A stretch of 64,000 nt of DNA. Origin: Bartonella tribocorum CIP 105476. GTDB lineage: Bacteria; Pseudomonadota; Alphaproteobacteria; Rhizobiales; Rhizobiaceae. Within the stretch, counting starts at the first letter, position 1. Each line of letters begins with the position of its first letter. Positions 28,853 to 40,591 of this stretch are shown here, in pieces. A program made the translations under genes and the position numbers. The notes beneath the pieces are model-generated. The model did no database searches, was not told the origin of the DNA, and worked only from the letters and a program-made list of their open reading frames with translations. Where the stretch lies: the NCBI RefSeq assembly GCF_000196435.1, contig NC_010161.1, positions 1,612,001 to 1,676,000 of the forward strand. The letters run 5' to 3'.

Positions 28853-29444
28853 ATAAAAGGCTATCAATGTCCTCTTCTTTGTGTGCCCATAAATGATATA
28901 ATCATGCCGGAGTTCAATTGCATATGTAAAAGAATACAATTGTTATTTGTATTTATCTTTTTTACTTTCAAACCTGAAAGGCTCCCTTTATAAGAAGCTG
29001 CCCCCTGAGAAAAACATAGAAATATTTGTCTATTTTCCCGCAAAAAGACTCCCATAAAATTAAAAATATCTATCCGTATAGAAAATCGTTTCTACAACAT
29101 ACAAAACATTGATTTATAAAGATAATTTATCATTACTCAACTTAAATGAGAACCTTGAACCCCATAAGATTCTCTCATTTCAAACCTATTCTATGGTAAA
29201 TCCAATAAAAAACACTCGCTTGCACATCACAAGCGGGAAGGACCGTGTGAAGTAAAACTGTGCAAGAAAGGACTAAAAATGCCTTTTCTGAAGAGTCTCA
29301 AACGCCAAAAGCTACCCGGTATAACACCCAAGAGCTCGCAAAGTGCGTGGCGTGCTGGCTTACTCCTACTCCTCAGTTTCACTTAGCCTCTTATATCCTA
29401 AAAATTTTTACACAACCAATAAATTATTTAGAGTACAACATAAA
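28853..29444. other. Spacer with a family 1 repeat before tRNA-Lys
   Basis: The first 240 bases hold no gene I can support. Copy C of repeat family 1 occupies about 29103-29330. The remaining bases run to the 3' end of the minus-strand tRNA-Lys. Confidence 0.5.
29103..29330 (+). repeat. Dispersed repeat family 1, copy C
   Basis: This is the cleanest copy. The blocks run ACATTGATTTATAAAGATAA, AAGATTCTCTCATTTCAAAC, CACTCGCTTGCAC, ATCACAAGCGGGAAGGACCG, then GAAAGGACTAAAAATGCC. CGCTTG and CAAGCG form a hairpin around 29218-29236. An AAAGGA ribosome-binding-like site is spaced seven bases from an ATG at 29279, but the frame after it is not conserved among copies. Confidence 0.72.
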
Positions 29445-29520
<76 letters not shown>

Positions 29521-29955
29521 ATGAGCTTCCCAAAAGACGAGAATAAGCGTTTCTATAACGCTCCTAAGGATAGATGTCTAGATATTTTGTTGTTTTTTAA
29601 TAGCCTTATCGTCTGTAGGATTTAAAATATGATATTCACCACTTGATCTTATATAAAAATAGACCCATTATAAGAAGCTCTATAAATAAATGTTCTGATT
29701 GTCATACAGAATCTATCGTTGGAGGATTATCGAGCATAATGCCCGAACAAAATTTAGAGGAACCTTCTTGTCGTTGTCAGCGGAATGGGGCATCGTTTCA
29801 TTTTATCAATAATCATATGCGTTTAAGCAATATTTTTCTGTTTTTTTCTTTGAATGTAAATTTTTTACATTCAAAGTTCATGGTCCTATGCACGAATTAA
29901 AGCCTATGAATTTTTTTTGTCAATCACGCGCTTTTAAGCTTTTAAAAGGTGAGAA
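29521..29955. other. Spacer upstream of the TerC/CBS gene, with an inverted repeat
   Basis: No supported gene is present. At 29848-29876 CTTTGAATGTAAA and TTTACATTCAAAG form a perfect 13-bp inverted repeat with a 3-base spacer, 80 bases before the next gene. No U-tract follows on either strand, so a protein-binding site is as likely as a terminator. Confidence 0.45.
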
Positions 29956-31524
29956 ATGATAGAATGGATCACAGATCCCCATGCGTGGTTTGGTTTGATC
30001 ACGTTGGTTTTTCTCGAAATTGTTTTAGGAATAGATAACCTTATCTTTATTGCAATTTTAGCTGAAAAATTGCCATTGCATTTGCGTGACCGTGCACGCT
30101 TGATAGGTCTTACTTTAGCACTAATCATGCGGCTTTTCCTTCTTACAGTTATTGGGTGGGTTATGAGACTCGATACGGTCATTCTTTCACTTTCATCTTT
30201 TGTCTTTAGTTGGCATAGCTTTATTTTAATTGGTGGTGGAGCCTTTTTGCTAGCAAAAGGAACATTAGAATTGCATGAAAGATTAGAAGGAGTATCGCAT
30301 GAAAGAAAAACAGGCGCTGCTTATGCTGTTTTTTGGCAAGTCATTGTTCAAGTTGTAGTGCTGGATGCCGTTTTTTCTCTCGATAGTATTATTACCGCAA
30401 CAGGTATGATTGCAAAAGAGCAAGCAGCAGTTATGTATATCGCAGTCATTGCTGCTATGGGAGTGATGATGTGTGGCTCTGGCTCTCTCATGCGTTTTAT
30501 TAATCGTCATCCCACTATTGTCATCCTTTGTCTTGGATTTTTGATGATGATTGGTTTTACGCTCATTGTTGAAGGATTTGGTTTTCATATTCCCAAAGGA
30601 TATTTGTATGCTGCTATTGGTTTCTCTGTTCTCATCGAAGCTTTTAATCAAATTGGACGTCGTAACCGAGAAAAGATGATTACAACAAATGATCTACGCA
30701 GTAAAACCGCTGGTGCTGTTTTAAGACTCTTAGGAGGGGGCAGTAAAGATAGTCATCTTGCTGAAACTGTAGATGTCATTGCTGAACAGGCTGCAGCTTC
30801 TGAGTTATTTAGACCAGAAGAAAAGGAGATGATTCGTGGTGTTCTCGATTTAGCTGATCGTCCTGTTCGCTCTATCATGTCGCCTCGAAATGAGATTGAG
30901 TGGTTAGATTTAAATGCTGATGAAAATGAAATGCGTGAAGAATTACAAAAGGTTAAACATAGCCGCTTAATTCTTGCGCGTGAAAAAGTGGATGAATTTG
31001 TTGGCGTCGCGTTAACAAAAGATCTTCTTTTGAATTTGGCTGAGGGTAAAAAGATTAATTGGAAAAAAGCGATGCGAGAACCCCTTGTTGTTCATGAAAA
31101 CACAAGTGTTTTACGATTGATGGAGCAATTACGTCATTCTTCGATTCAGCTTGCAATTATTGTTGATGAGCACGGATCTTTTGAAGGGATTGCAACACCA
31201 ACCGATATTCTTGAAGCTATTGCAGGAGACTTTCCTGATGATGATGAAGAGCTCATGATCGCAGAACAACTTGAAAATGGCAGCCTTCTTGTCGAGGGAT
31301 ATGCTGATATCCGCCGTTTAAGCGGTTATCTTGGGCGTAATCTTGTTGATGAAGCAGATCGTTATACGACTCTGGCAGGCTTTATGCTTTGGCAGTTTGG
31401 TCATTTGCCAAATGAGGGAGAAAGTTTTGAAACGGATGGTTTATGCTTTAAAGTAATTGAAATGGAACGCCGAAACATATCTAAAATCCTTATTTCTCCA
31501 CTTGTTTTACCAGAAAAAAGCTGA
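29956..31524 (+). CDS. TerC-family membrane protein with CBS pair and CorC/HlyC domain
   Basis: The 522-residue protein resembles the E. coli YoaE/YegH type. It has a seven-helix TerC membrane domain (about 1-230) with the LEIVLGIDNLIFIAIL and VVLDAVFSLDSIITA acidic motifs. Two CBS domains follow (about 300-420, with RSIMSPRNEIEWLD), then a C-terminal CorC_HlyC domain (about 430-515). Members are linked to metal ion transport or tolerance (Mn2+ for some TerC proteins), but the exact substrate here is unknown. The ribosome binding site AAAGGTGAG lies just before the ATG at 29956. The gene stands alone. Confidence 0.88.
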   Translation: MIEWITDPHAWFGLITLVFLEIVLGIDNLIFIAILAEKLPLHLRDRARLIGLTLALIMRLFLLTVIGWVMRLDTVILSLSSFVFSWHSFILIGGGAFLLAKGTLELHERLEGVSHERKTGAAYAVFWQVIVQVVVLDAVFSLDSIITATGMIAKEQAAVMYIAVIAAMGVMMCGSGSLMRFINRHPTIVILCLGFLMMIGFTLIVEGFGFHIPKGYLYAAIGFSVLIEAFNQIGRRNREKMITTNDLRSKTAGAVLRLLGGGSKDSHLAETVDVIAEQAAASELFRPEEKEMIRGVLDLADRPVRSIMSPRNEIEWLDLNADENEMREELQKVKHSRLILAREKVDEFVGVALTKDLLLNLAEGKKINWKKAMREPLVVHENTSVLRLMEQLRHSSIQLAIIVDEHGSFEGIATPTDILEAIAGDFPDDDEELMIAEQLENGSLLVEGYADIRRLSGYLGRNLVDEADRYTTLAGFMLWQFGHLPNEGESFETDGLCFKVIEMERRNISKILISPLVLPEKS

Positions 31525-32871
31525 TTCTTTTGATCTATAAAGTAAGTAAAAAGTTTTCACTGATGATTTGCGAAGATCACTAAAAGAGAAAATGTGCAAA
31601 ATTATTTATCAATGGTTATTAATCTTAAAAAAGAATGACTTTATACAATATAATGATTCATAATAATTATTTATCGTTTTTTTCATTAAAAGACTCTGTC
31701 ACTTTCACATCAAAAAAGCAGCTTTCAAAGGTCAGATTGCCGTGTTAGGATAGGCGATTACTGATAAGTTCACTTAACTGATGAAAACGGCTTTGAGCTC
31801 TACCCTGAGATCGTTTTGAAAAGAAACTTAGAGAGTATATTGCTCGATGAATTGGAAATGTACCATTCAGCATCTGCAATTTCATCAATAAATGATGAAA
31901 AAAGCTTTAGAGATTTGATGGTTATCGATTACAGAGAAATAACTACAATGAAAATCGCTATAACCGATAGAATAACTGAAATAAGTGAGTTTGACAAACC
32001 TCTGACTGACTTGGGTGCTTAATTTTATTTCTTCAACTCTTAAAATGAAGACAACTTTCCTGATGAAATTCTGGAAAAATTGATGTCTTATTAATCTGGC
32101 ATGCAAAAATAACAGAGAAAACAGCCAAGAAATTGCATAAATGTAAAATAGCAGGACGATTTGGTATCGGTTGTGAACAATTAGATTAAGAAGAGCTAAG
32201 AAAACACGGTGTTGAATTTGCTAACACCCTTCTTCTTGTATAGACGAAACCGCCGACGATTTAGCAAAAAATATGATAAAACATCGTAAGAAAACAATCT
32301 TAAAATATGCCGTCTCAAACATAAAACCATTGAGTTGGCTGTGTTCGGGAAAATAGGAAAAGAAACGCTAAAACGTTAAGACTTTTTAGATTCAAAATTC
32401 TTGTCTATGACCCATAAAGATGAAGATCTCGCTAAATCACTCAACGTCAAAACTTTTAAAAGATAGAAATGCACGTCTAGAATAATCTGATATGGTATCA
32501 CTACACCTCCCTCTTACCAACAAAACATATGGGAATATTTCATTCAAAATGCCTCCAAAAGAGTAGAAAAAAAGCTATCTTTGTGAACCTCAAAAGGATA
32601 AAATATTCAGCGATTTTGATTGCTTAGAAAGCATCTAAGCGAAAATCCTAAGTTCCACGCATTCCCTGATATTTTCCCCATAGAACCACCCAATAGCCCC
32701 CTCTCATTAAAGCTTAGAGAAACGATACTTTCTGGTTATCTTCAAGATTGGTCATTAATCCATATAATACATATTTTTTTTAAAATCACACATATCGATA
32801 TAAGAAAAAATATTGTTTCCCTAGTGATATCTTTTTTATATAAAAGGAAAAGAAAAACTTGGAGGTTTCCT
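31525..32871 (+). pseudogene. Decayed coding remnants upstream of the FAH gene
   Basis: Between 31740 and 32700 several protein-like stretches appear in changing plus-strand frames, separated by stops. Examples are LTDENGFELYPEIVLKRN (about 31773-31826), an open run to 32022 ending TEISEFDKPLTDLGA, ELRKHGVEFANTLLLV (about 32195-32242) and NPKFHAFPDIFPIEPPN (about 32644-32694). Such runs suggest one or two decayed genes, but I cannot name the family. There is no start or ribosome binding site giving a long product. The last piece runs in frame into the FAH gene but lies outside its likely start. Confidence 0.4.
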
Positions 32872-33480
32872 ATGATTAATAATATTTACTGTGTCGGACT
32901 CAATTATATTGAACATGTTCATGAAATGGGGAATGTTGTTGAAGATGAACCTGTTATATTTAGCAAACCGAATAGTTCACTCATCTTAGGAAATCAAATT
33001 GATCTTCCTGATTTTTCCAAAGAAATACATTTCGAAACTGAGATTGTGCTCAGAATCTCAAAGGATACCTTTATGGTCAATGAAAGAGAAGCTGAAGAAT
33101 GTTATGATGCTGTAGCGGTAGGTCTTGATCTAACAGCAAGAGATTTGCAAACAAAATTAAAAGAAAAAAAGCTTCCTTGGCTTTTGTCTAAAGGTTTTAA
33201 AGGAGCCGCGTACGTCTCTGATTTCATAAACAAGGAAAAAATTAAGGCCCCAATAACCTTTACAATGAAGTTGAATAACGAGATAAGGCAAGTTGGCAAT
33301 ACGAAAAATATGATCTTTAGCTTTGAGAAAATAATATCATTTTTAAGTCACTACATTCAGCTAAGGCGTGGTGATATCATATATACAGGCACTCCACAAG
33401 GAGTAGGAAAACTCTCTAAATTTGACAGAATAGAACTCTATCTTGAAGATCAATTAATCTCAGAGCTAAAAGTAAAATGA
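32872..33480 (+). CDS. Fumarylacetoacetate hydrolase (FAH) family protein
   Basis: The 202-residue protein carries the FAH fold core: YCVGLNYIEHVHEMGN at the start, EPVIFSKPNSSLI and the FETEIVLRI metal-binding acidic motif near 60. AVGLDLTARDLQ and the GDIIYTGTPQGVG signature follow. FAH-family enzymes are metal-dependent hydrolases, isomerases or decarboxylases of diketo acids; the small size is like YcgM or oxaloacetate tautomerase types. The frame is open back to 32620, but GGAGGT lies six bases before ATG 32872, which also fits the family start. The stop overlaps the start of a broken LysE-type gene (ATGA). Substrate is unknown. Confidence 0.82.
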   Translation: MINNIYCVGLNYIEHVHEMGNVVEDEPVIFSKPNSSLILGNQIDLPDFSKEIHFETEIVLRISKDTFMVNEREAEECYDAVAVGLDLTARDLQTKLKEKKLPWLLSKGFKGAAYVSDFINKEKIKAPITFTMKLNNEIRQVGNTKNMIFSFEKIISFLSHYIQLRRGDIIYTGTPQGVGKLSKFDRIELYLEDQLISELKVK

Positions 33481-34104
33481 GTCATCAAATACTGACCTTT
33501 TTCATTATTTCATTTTTTTAGTCATCTCACCGGGACCGAATATGGTTCTTAATAATTGATCATGCAACAAGGTTAGTAAAAAAGAAGGCATTTGCTAACG
33601 TCTTAAGATTGTGTACAGCAACATATGCACATGGAGCGTTTTCCAGGTGTATCAGCACGCATTCTCAACAACAAAACGCTCTTCCTTTTAGTAAAACTCA
33701 TGGGAAGCTGCTATTTATTATATATGGGCTTTAAATCGATTAAATCTGGAATACATAGCTTAAATTCAAAAGAAAGAATATCAACGAATGAAAAAAGCAT
33801 TGTCGGTAAAACAAAGCTTTTTACCAGCTATATGGACGGTTTTTTTAACACAAATACTAAATCCCAAAGTACCAATATTTTACATAGCAGCCTTTCCAAA
33901 ATTCTTAGCTTTTGGCAGTAGCATAAAAAAGGCTTTGAACTTGTAACGATACATTCTTTCAACATCTTTGCATGGTTTACTTTAATGACCATTTTTATAT
34001 CATTCGCAAGCGCCACTTTAAAAAAGAAAAAAATAAAAGGATGCATTAATAGTGCAACAGGAACAGTTTTATCGCTATTTTCTTTTTTCATTTTCTTTGG
34101 ATAA
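33477..34104 (+). pseudogene. Broken LysE/RhtB-family amino-acid exporter
   Basis: Pieces of a LysE-type exporter appear in order but in different frames. They are VISPGPNMVL (near 33522), the helix VKLMGSCYLLYMGFKSIKSG (near 33690-33750), then TQILNPKVPIFYIAAFPKF (near 33850-33906), and a final helix up to TAA/TGG signals near 34100. A stop interrupts the N terminus at 33521-33523, and frame changes follow. Its ATG at 33477 overlaps the FAH stop by four bases, so the pair was once an operon. Confidence 0.72.
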
Positions 34105-34582
34105 CACTTCCTCTTTTGATAAGAGGTTGCAAAGCTAACAGAGTAATCTTTTCATGATGTTGTCTTTCACTATGAATAGTCAAACCTCTCACAGAGCTTA
34201 TATAATCCTGAATTTTTTCTTATTTTCTCTGTAAAACTGAAGAACATTGCTTTTTTATCGTAGTCTCAAAAACTTTTGTATAAGCGATATGAAATTATCG
34301 CAACGTTTTATCAATATCTAAATGAAATTCTTATTCACCACTTTAGAAAAAAGCTAAAACACCCCTCTTTTCTTTTGTGAAAAAAGTTTCCCCCTTTTCA
34401 CTTATAATAGCATCATAAAAAATAAAACATTGATTTTAGAAATCATGTATTTTCTATCACTAAAGACTTTTCCCTATACTTAAGATGCCAACGCTCTAAT
34501 GCTACTTCGGTAAAATTAAAACTCTCTCTATCATCAATAGCAACATATTGATTATAAAACTAACAACTTTCTGAAATAACTT

Positions 34583-34614
34583 TAAAGGCTCCTATAGGGT
34601 GATGCCTTTTTTTA
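34583..34614 (+). terminator. Orphan terminator-like hairpin
   Basis: AAAGGC and GCCTTT enclose a loop containing CCTATAGG and are followed by a run of seven T (plus-strand direction). It lies 480 bases past the broken exporter, so it may end that operon or an unannotated short transcript. Confidence 0.5.
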
Positions 34615-34618
34615 GCCA

Positions 34619-34646
34619 TTTATTTGTTATCAAAATAACAAATAAA
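34619..34646. promoter_or_regulatory. Perfect inverted repeat upstream of cycA1
   Basis: TTTATTTGTTAT and ATAACAAATAAA form a 12-bp dyad with a 4-base spacer CAAA, about 200 bases before the permease start. It could be an operator or a hairpin; no regulator can be named. Confidence 0.35.
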
Positions 34647-34844
34647 CTCCCGCTCCAAATATCTATCAGCTTATTTAAGAGGAAAACACTCTCTTTTTTT
34701 TAAACCATCTTCTTGTCGTTATCCACACAAAATCATAAAAAACGTTTTTTTCCTTTACACCTCATTTATATCATGCTTCGATACGAAATAATGCCTTTTT
34801 TAGTATAATTTAATCTCAAAATAATTAAAGGGAACCCCCAAAAA

Positions 34845-36245
34845 ATGAACCGTAAAGAAAATTTAAAAGACGATCCTCAGAAGAAACTGCAACGTGGTCT
34901 AGATAACCGTCACGTACAACTTATAGCCCTTGGTGGGGCTATTGGAACAGGGCTCTTCATGGGATCAGGAAAAACGATTAGTGTAGCCGGCCCTTCCATC
35001 ATACTCGTTTATGCTGTTATTGGATGTGCCCTATACTTTGTCATGCGTGCAATGGGAGAATTATTGCTTTCTAATTCACAATATCGGTCTCTTATTGATT
35101 TCTCAACCGATATGCTAGGACCAGGAATCGCTTTTTTTGTTGGCTGGAACTATTGGTTAAGCTGGGTTGTGACAGGAGCTGCAGATATTATTGCTATCAT
35201 TAACTATATGCATTTCTGGTGGCCAACACTTAATCCATGGATTGTTGTTTTTGCTTGCATTGGTTTCTTTTTAATCCTTAACCTTCTTGCTGTAAAATTT
35301 TTCGGTGAACTTGAATTCTGGTTCGGTCTTATCAAAGTCGTAGCGATTTTAGCATTAGTTATTGTTGGATTTTATATGATCGCTACAGGTTTTACCTCTC
35401 CCAATGGTACTGTCGCTTCTCTTGGTCACGTATGGAATGGTGGAGATATATTTCCCCGAGGAATTACAGGTTTTTTTGCCGGATTTCAAATTGCCATTTT
35501 TTCTTTTGTTGGGATTGAAATTGCTGGAACAACAGCAGCTGAAGTCAAAGAACCTAAAAAAGTTCTCCCTAAAGCAATTAATGCAATACCGGTGCGTATT
35601 GTCCTCTTTTACATCTTTTCTCTTGCTGTGATTATGTCAGTTACACCTTGGGATCAAATCGTTCCAGATAAAAGCCCCTTTGTCTCCATGTTTTGGCTTG
35701 CTGGCATTCCAATAGCTGCTGGTTTGGTCAATTTTGTTGTTCTCACTTCAGCAGCCTCTTCAGCAAACAGTGGTATTTTTTCCACCAGCCGTATGATATA
35801 CGGTCTTGCAACACAAAAAGGCGCTCCTCCAATTTTAGGAAAGCTTTCTAAATACCATGTTCCAGCCAATGCTCTATTCTTTTCCTGCCTATGTATTTTA
35901 GTAGGATATACAATTGCATCATCATCTCCAAGCATCATAAGTGCTTTTACAATTGTGACAAGTATTTCAGCGATTGCATTTTTATTCGTATGGTCCGTTA
36001 TTTTGATTAGCTATATTGTGTATCGTCGCAATCACCCTCATCTACATGCTGAATCCGTCTACAAAATGCCGGGAGGGATCATTGTGTGCGGGATTGTGTT
36101 AGTGTTTTTTGCTTTCATGCTCTATTTGTTAACATTAGAACATGATACCCTAATAGCTTTAAAATACAGCATCTTTTGGTTTATTTTCTTAGGCATAATG
36201 TATTTTATGTTTATAAGAAAAAAAATTGCTCCAAAGAACAAATAA
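34845..36245 (+). CDS. cycA: APC-family amino-acid permease, CycA type (copy 1)
   Basis: The 466-residue, 12-helix permease strongly resembles E. coli CycA (D-serine/D-alanine/glycine/proton symporter). Shared blocks include NRHVQLIALGGAIGTGLF, MGSGKTISVAGPSI, FVMRAMGELLLSN, FFAGFQIAIFSFVGIE and VVLTSAASSANSGIFSTSRM. It starts at ATG 34845 after AAAGGGA. A hairpin terminator follows directly. A close paralogue follows 863 bases downstream, and the two share leader and terminator sequence, so they are a tandem duplication. The substrate range is inferred from the family. Confidence 0.88.
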   Translation: MNRKENLKDDPQKKLQRGLDNRHVQLIALGGAIGTGLFMGSGKTISVAGPSIILVYAVIGCALYFVMRAMGELLLSNSQYRSLIDFSTDMLGPGIAFFVGWNYWLSWVVTGAADIIAIINYMHFWWPTLNPWIVVFACIGFFLILNLLAVKFFGELEFWFGLIKVVAILALVIVGFYMIATGFTSPNGTVASLGHVWNGGDIFPRGITGFFAGFQIAIFSFVGIEIAGTTAAEVKEPKKVLPKAINAIPVRIVLFYIFSLAVIMSVTPWDQIVPDKSPFVSMFWLAGIPIAAGLVNFVVLTSAASSANSGIFSTSRMIYGLATQKGAPPILGKLSKYHVPANALFFSCLCILVGYTIASSSPSIISAFTIVTSISAIAFLFVWSVILISYIVYRRNHPHLHAESVYKMPGGIIVCGIVLVFFAFMLYLLTLEHDTLIALKYSIFWFIFLGIMYFMFIRKKIAPKNK

Positions 36246-36265
36246 CATCTATACAAAACGGCTCA

Positions 36266-36293
36266 AAAAAGGGTAACTAAAGTTACCCTTTTT
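36266..36293 (+). terminator. Terminator after cycA copy 1
   Basis: AAAAAGGGTAACT and AGTTACCCTTTTT form a 13-bp perfect stem with a 2-base loop, ending in a U-tract, 20 bases past the stop. The same core follows copy 2. Confidence 0.88.
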
Positions 36294-37108
36294 CTCCTTA
36301 ACCTCCTCCTCACACTTCAAAAGAAGAGGATTCCTCTCTGCGCCGGTTTGTAAACAATCTGACTTGTCAAGGGAGATGCTGTTGACCACTTATATGGTTC
36401 AGCTACATAAGGCTCTATGGAGCCCCCTGCCCTGAATACTCACCCACCACTCATTCTAAAAATACCTAATGTGTAGAGTTTTCCTCTATCACTACTCTAA
36501 ACAACGGTGTTGTACAGCATAATAGGATAAGACATGAGTTATTCTGTAAAGAATTTTCTATAAAGTTCACTTAAATTGTTTACTAATAAAATATTTAGAG
36601 TTTACATACCCCCCAAATTTTTATGCAACTTTTTTCAAGATTAAAAACACATCTCTAAATGGAATATATCTTAACAGTCATCTACAACAACAAAAGTTTC
36701 TATGAAAATATTTTTTCTTTTTTTAAATAAATGGTAATTCTTATTTTTTAAAAACTATTTTTAATATAGTTTTTATATGTTAAAAAATTATTATAATAAA
36801 TATATTTATTAAATTAATATATACAGATATATTATTTATTATTAATACTAATTAATTAATATAATTATAATATATATTTATATTAAATGTGTATAAATGT
36901 CCAAAAATTAAAATTTTATACTAAAATTTATATGATATTAATTTTTCATAAAATAATTATAACATTAATTAATAAAATTTTTTCTTTATTTATATAAATT
37001 CATAGAAAAAAATTCCTTTACTCCTTAACCATATCATGTTCCGATAGAAAGAATTACCTTTTTTAGGGTAATTTTCATCTTAAAATAACTAAAGGGAACT
37101 TCCCAAAA
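36294..37108. other. Spacer between the two cycA copies
   Basis: No gene is present. Bases 36300-36560 contain moderately G/C sequence with local likeness to spacers at 13.7-13.9 kb (TTTGTAAACA.TC...CC.TGAATA.TCA). Bases 36700-37000 are nearly pure A/T. The promoter of copy 2 lies in the last 100 bases. Confidence 0.45.
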
Positions 37109-38500
37109 ATGAACAAACAAAATTTAGAAAAAAAAACTAAGAAGAAATTGCAACGTGGACTACATAACCGCCACATACAACTTATAGCCCTTGGTGGAGC
37201 GATTGGAACAGGTCTCTTTATGGGATCAGGAAAAACAATCAGTGTAGCAGGTCCCTCAATCCTCCTCGTTTATGCGATTATTGGTTGTGCTCTATACTTT
37301 GTCATGCGTGCTATGGGGGAATTATTGCTTTCTAATACACAATACCGATCTTTTATTGACTTCTCCACTGATCTCCTAGGACCATGTGCTGGTTTCTTTA
37401 TCGGCTGGACATATTGGTTATGTTGGATTGTCACTGGAACTGCTGAAATTATTGCTATTGTCACTTATGCACACTTTTGGTGGCCTGAACTCAATCCATG
37501 GATTCCTGTTATCATTGGGCTTATGTCCTTTTTAATCCTCAACCTCGTCGCCGTAAAACTCTTTGGCGAACTTGAGTTCTGGTTTGGTTTTATCAAAATC
37601 GTAGCAATTTTAGTCTTAATTGTTGTGGGATTTTATATGATCTTCACCGGCTTTGTCTCTCCAAATGGGTCAGTTGCTTCCCTTAGCAATATATGGAATG
37701 GTGGAAATCTTTTTCCACGAGGAATTACAGGCTTTTTTGCTGGATTTCAAATTGCTATTTTTGCTTTTGTTGGCATTGAACTCGCTGGAACAGCGGCTGC
37801 TGAAGTAAAAGAACCTCAAAAAGCTTTACCACAGGCTGTTAATTCAATACCAGTCCGCATTGTATTCTTTTATATTGTCTCTCTTCTTGTGATTATGTCT
37901 GTGATACCTTGGGATCAAATAAGTCCAGAAAAAAGCCCATTTGTAACCATGTATGCACTGATTGGTATTCCAACTGCCGCCGGTTTGATGAACTTTGTTG
38001 TCCTCACAGCTGCCGCCTCTTCAGCAAATAGTGGAATTTTTTCTACCAGCCGTATGGTATATGGTTTAGCGACACAAAAAGGAGCTCCTAAATTTTTAGG
38101 AAAACTTTCTCGTAACCACGTTCCAGCCAACGCATTATTGTTTTCATGTTTATGCATCTTATTAGGTTATGCAATTGTATCGTTATCTCAAACCCTCATA
38201 GCTGCTTTTACAATTGTTACGACGATTGCCGCAACTTTATTTATCTTTGTATGGTCTATCATTTTGATCAGCTATATCGTCTATCGTCGCAATCGTCCTC
38301 TCCAGCATACTGTCTCTCCTTATAAAATGCCAGGAGGTGTTGTTATGTGTTGGGCGCTTCTCGTTTTCTTTGCATTCATTATTTATTTATTGTCATTAGA
38401 AGCAGATACCGCCATAGCTTTAAAATACACGCCAACATGGTTTATATTTTTAGGCATTGTATATTTTCTTTTTGGAAGAAAGAATTATGCAAAAACTTAA
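37109..38500 (+). CDS. cycA: APC-family amino-acid permease, CycA type (copy 2)
   Basis: The 463-residue permease is very similar to copy 1 over its length, with the same CycA-type blocks (LGGAIGTGLFMGSGKTIS, MRAMGELLLSN, FFAGFQIAIFAFVGIEL). Differences cluster in membrane helices 3-5 and in the loop around residues 270-285 (SPEKSPFVTMYALIGIP here). This could mean altered substrate preference. It starts at ATG 37109 behind AAAGGGAAC and ends in a long hairpin shared with ilvC. Confidence 0.88.
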   Translation: MNKQNLEKKTKKKLQRGLHNRHIQLIALGGAIGTGLFMGSGKTISVAGPSILLVYAIIGCALYFVMRAMGELLLSNTQYRSFIDFSTDLLGPCAGFFIGWTYWLCWIVTGTAEIIAIVTYAHFWWPELNPWIPVIIGLMSFLILNLVAVKLFGELEFWFGFIKIVAILVLIVVGFYMIFTGFVSPNGSVASLSNIWNGGNLFPRGITGFFAGFQIAIFAFVGIELAGTAAAEVKEPQKALPQAVNSIPVRIVFFYIVSLLVIMSVIPWDQISPEKSPFVTMYALIGIPTAAGLMNFVVLTAAASSANSGIFSTSRMVYGLATQKGAPKFLGKLSRNHVPANALLFSCLCILLGYAIVSLSQTLIAAFTIVTTIAATLFIFVWSIILISYIVYRRNRPLQHTVSPYKMPGGVVMCWALLVFFAFIIYLLSLEADTAIALKYTPTWFIFLGIVYFLFGRKNYAKT

Positions 38501-38540
38501 AAATAAAGCCCCTAAAAAATAAAACCTATGTGCAAAAAAC

Positions 38541-38580
38541 ATATCAAAAAAGGGTAACTCAAGTTACCCTTTTTTGATAT
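38541..38580. terminator. Bidirectional terminator between cycA copy 2 and ilvC
   Basis: A 19-bp perfect stem (left arm ATATCAAAAAAGGGTAACT) has a 2-base loop. Runs of A and T inside the arms give a U-tract on both strands, so it can end both convergent genes. Its core equals the terminator after copy 1. Confidence 0.87.
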
Positions 38581-38624
38581 TTGTTTATAAAACTATAGGC
38601 GTGAAAAAATATCTCCTAGAGGCT

Positions 38625-40591
<1,967 letters not shown>

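Larger units (their letters stand above)
34105..34844. other. Spacer before the first cycA-like gene
   Basis: No gene is supported in these 740 bases. They contain a terminator-like hairpin at 34583-34614, a perfect inverted repeat at 34619-34646, and the promoter region of the permease. The latter shares the late leader TTTAGTATAATTT...AAATAATTAAAGGGAAC with the second permease copy (near 37060-37098). Confidence 0.45.

Noticed and set aside
32620..32871. N-terminal extension of the FAH gene
   Set aside because: The GGAGGT site and the family start both point to ATG 32872; the extension looks like debris of an older gene.
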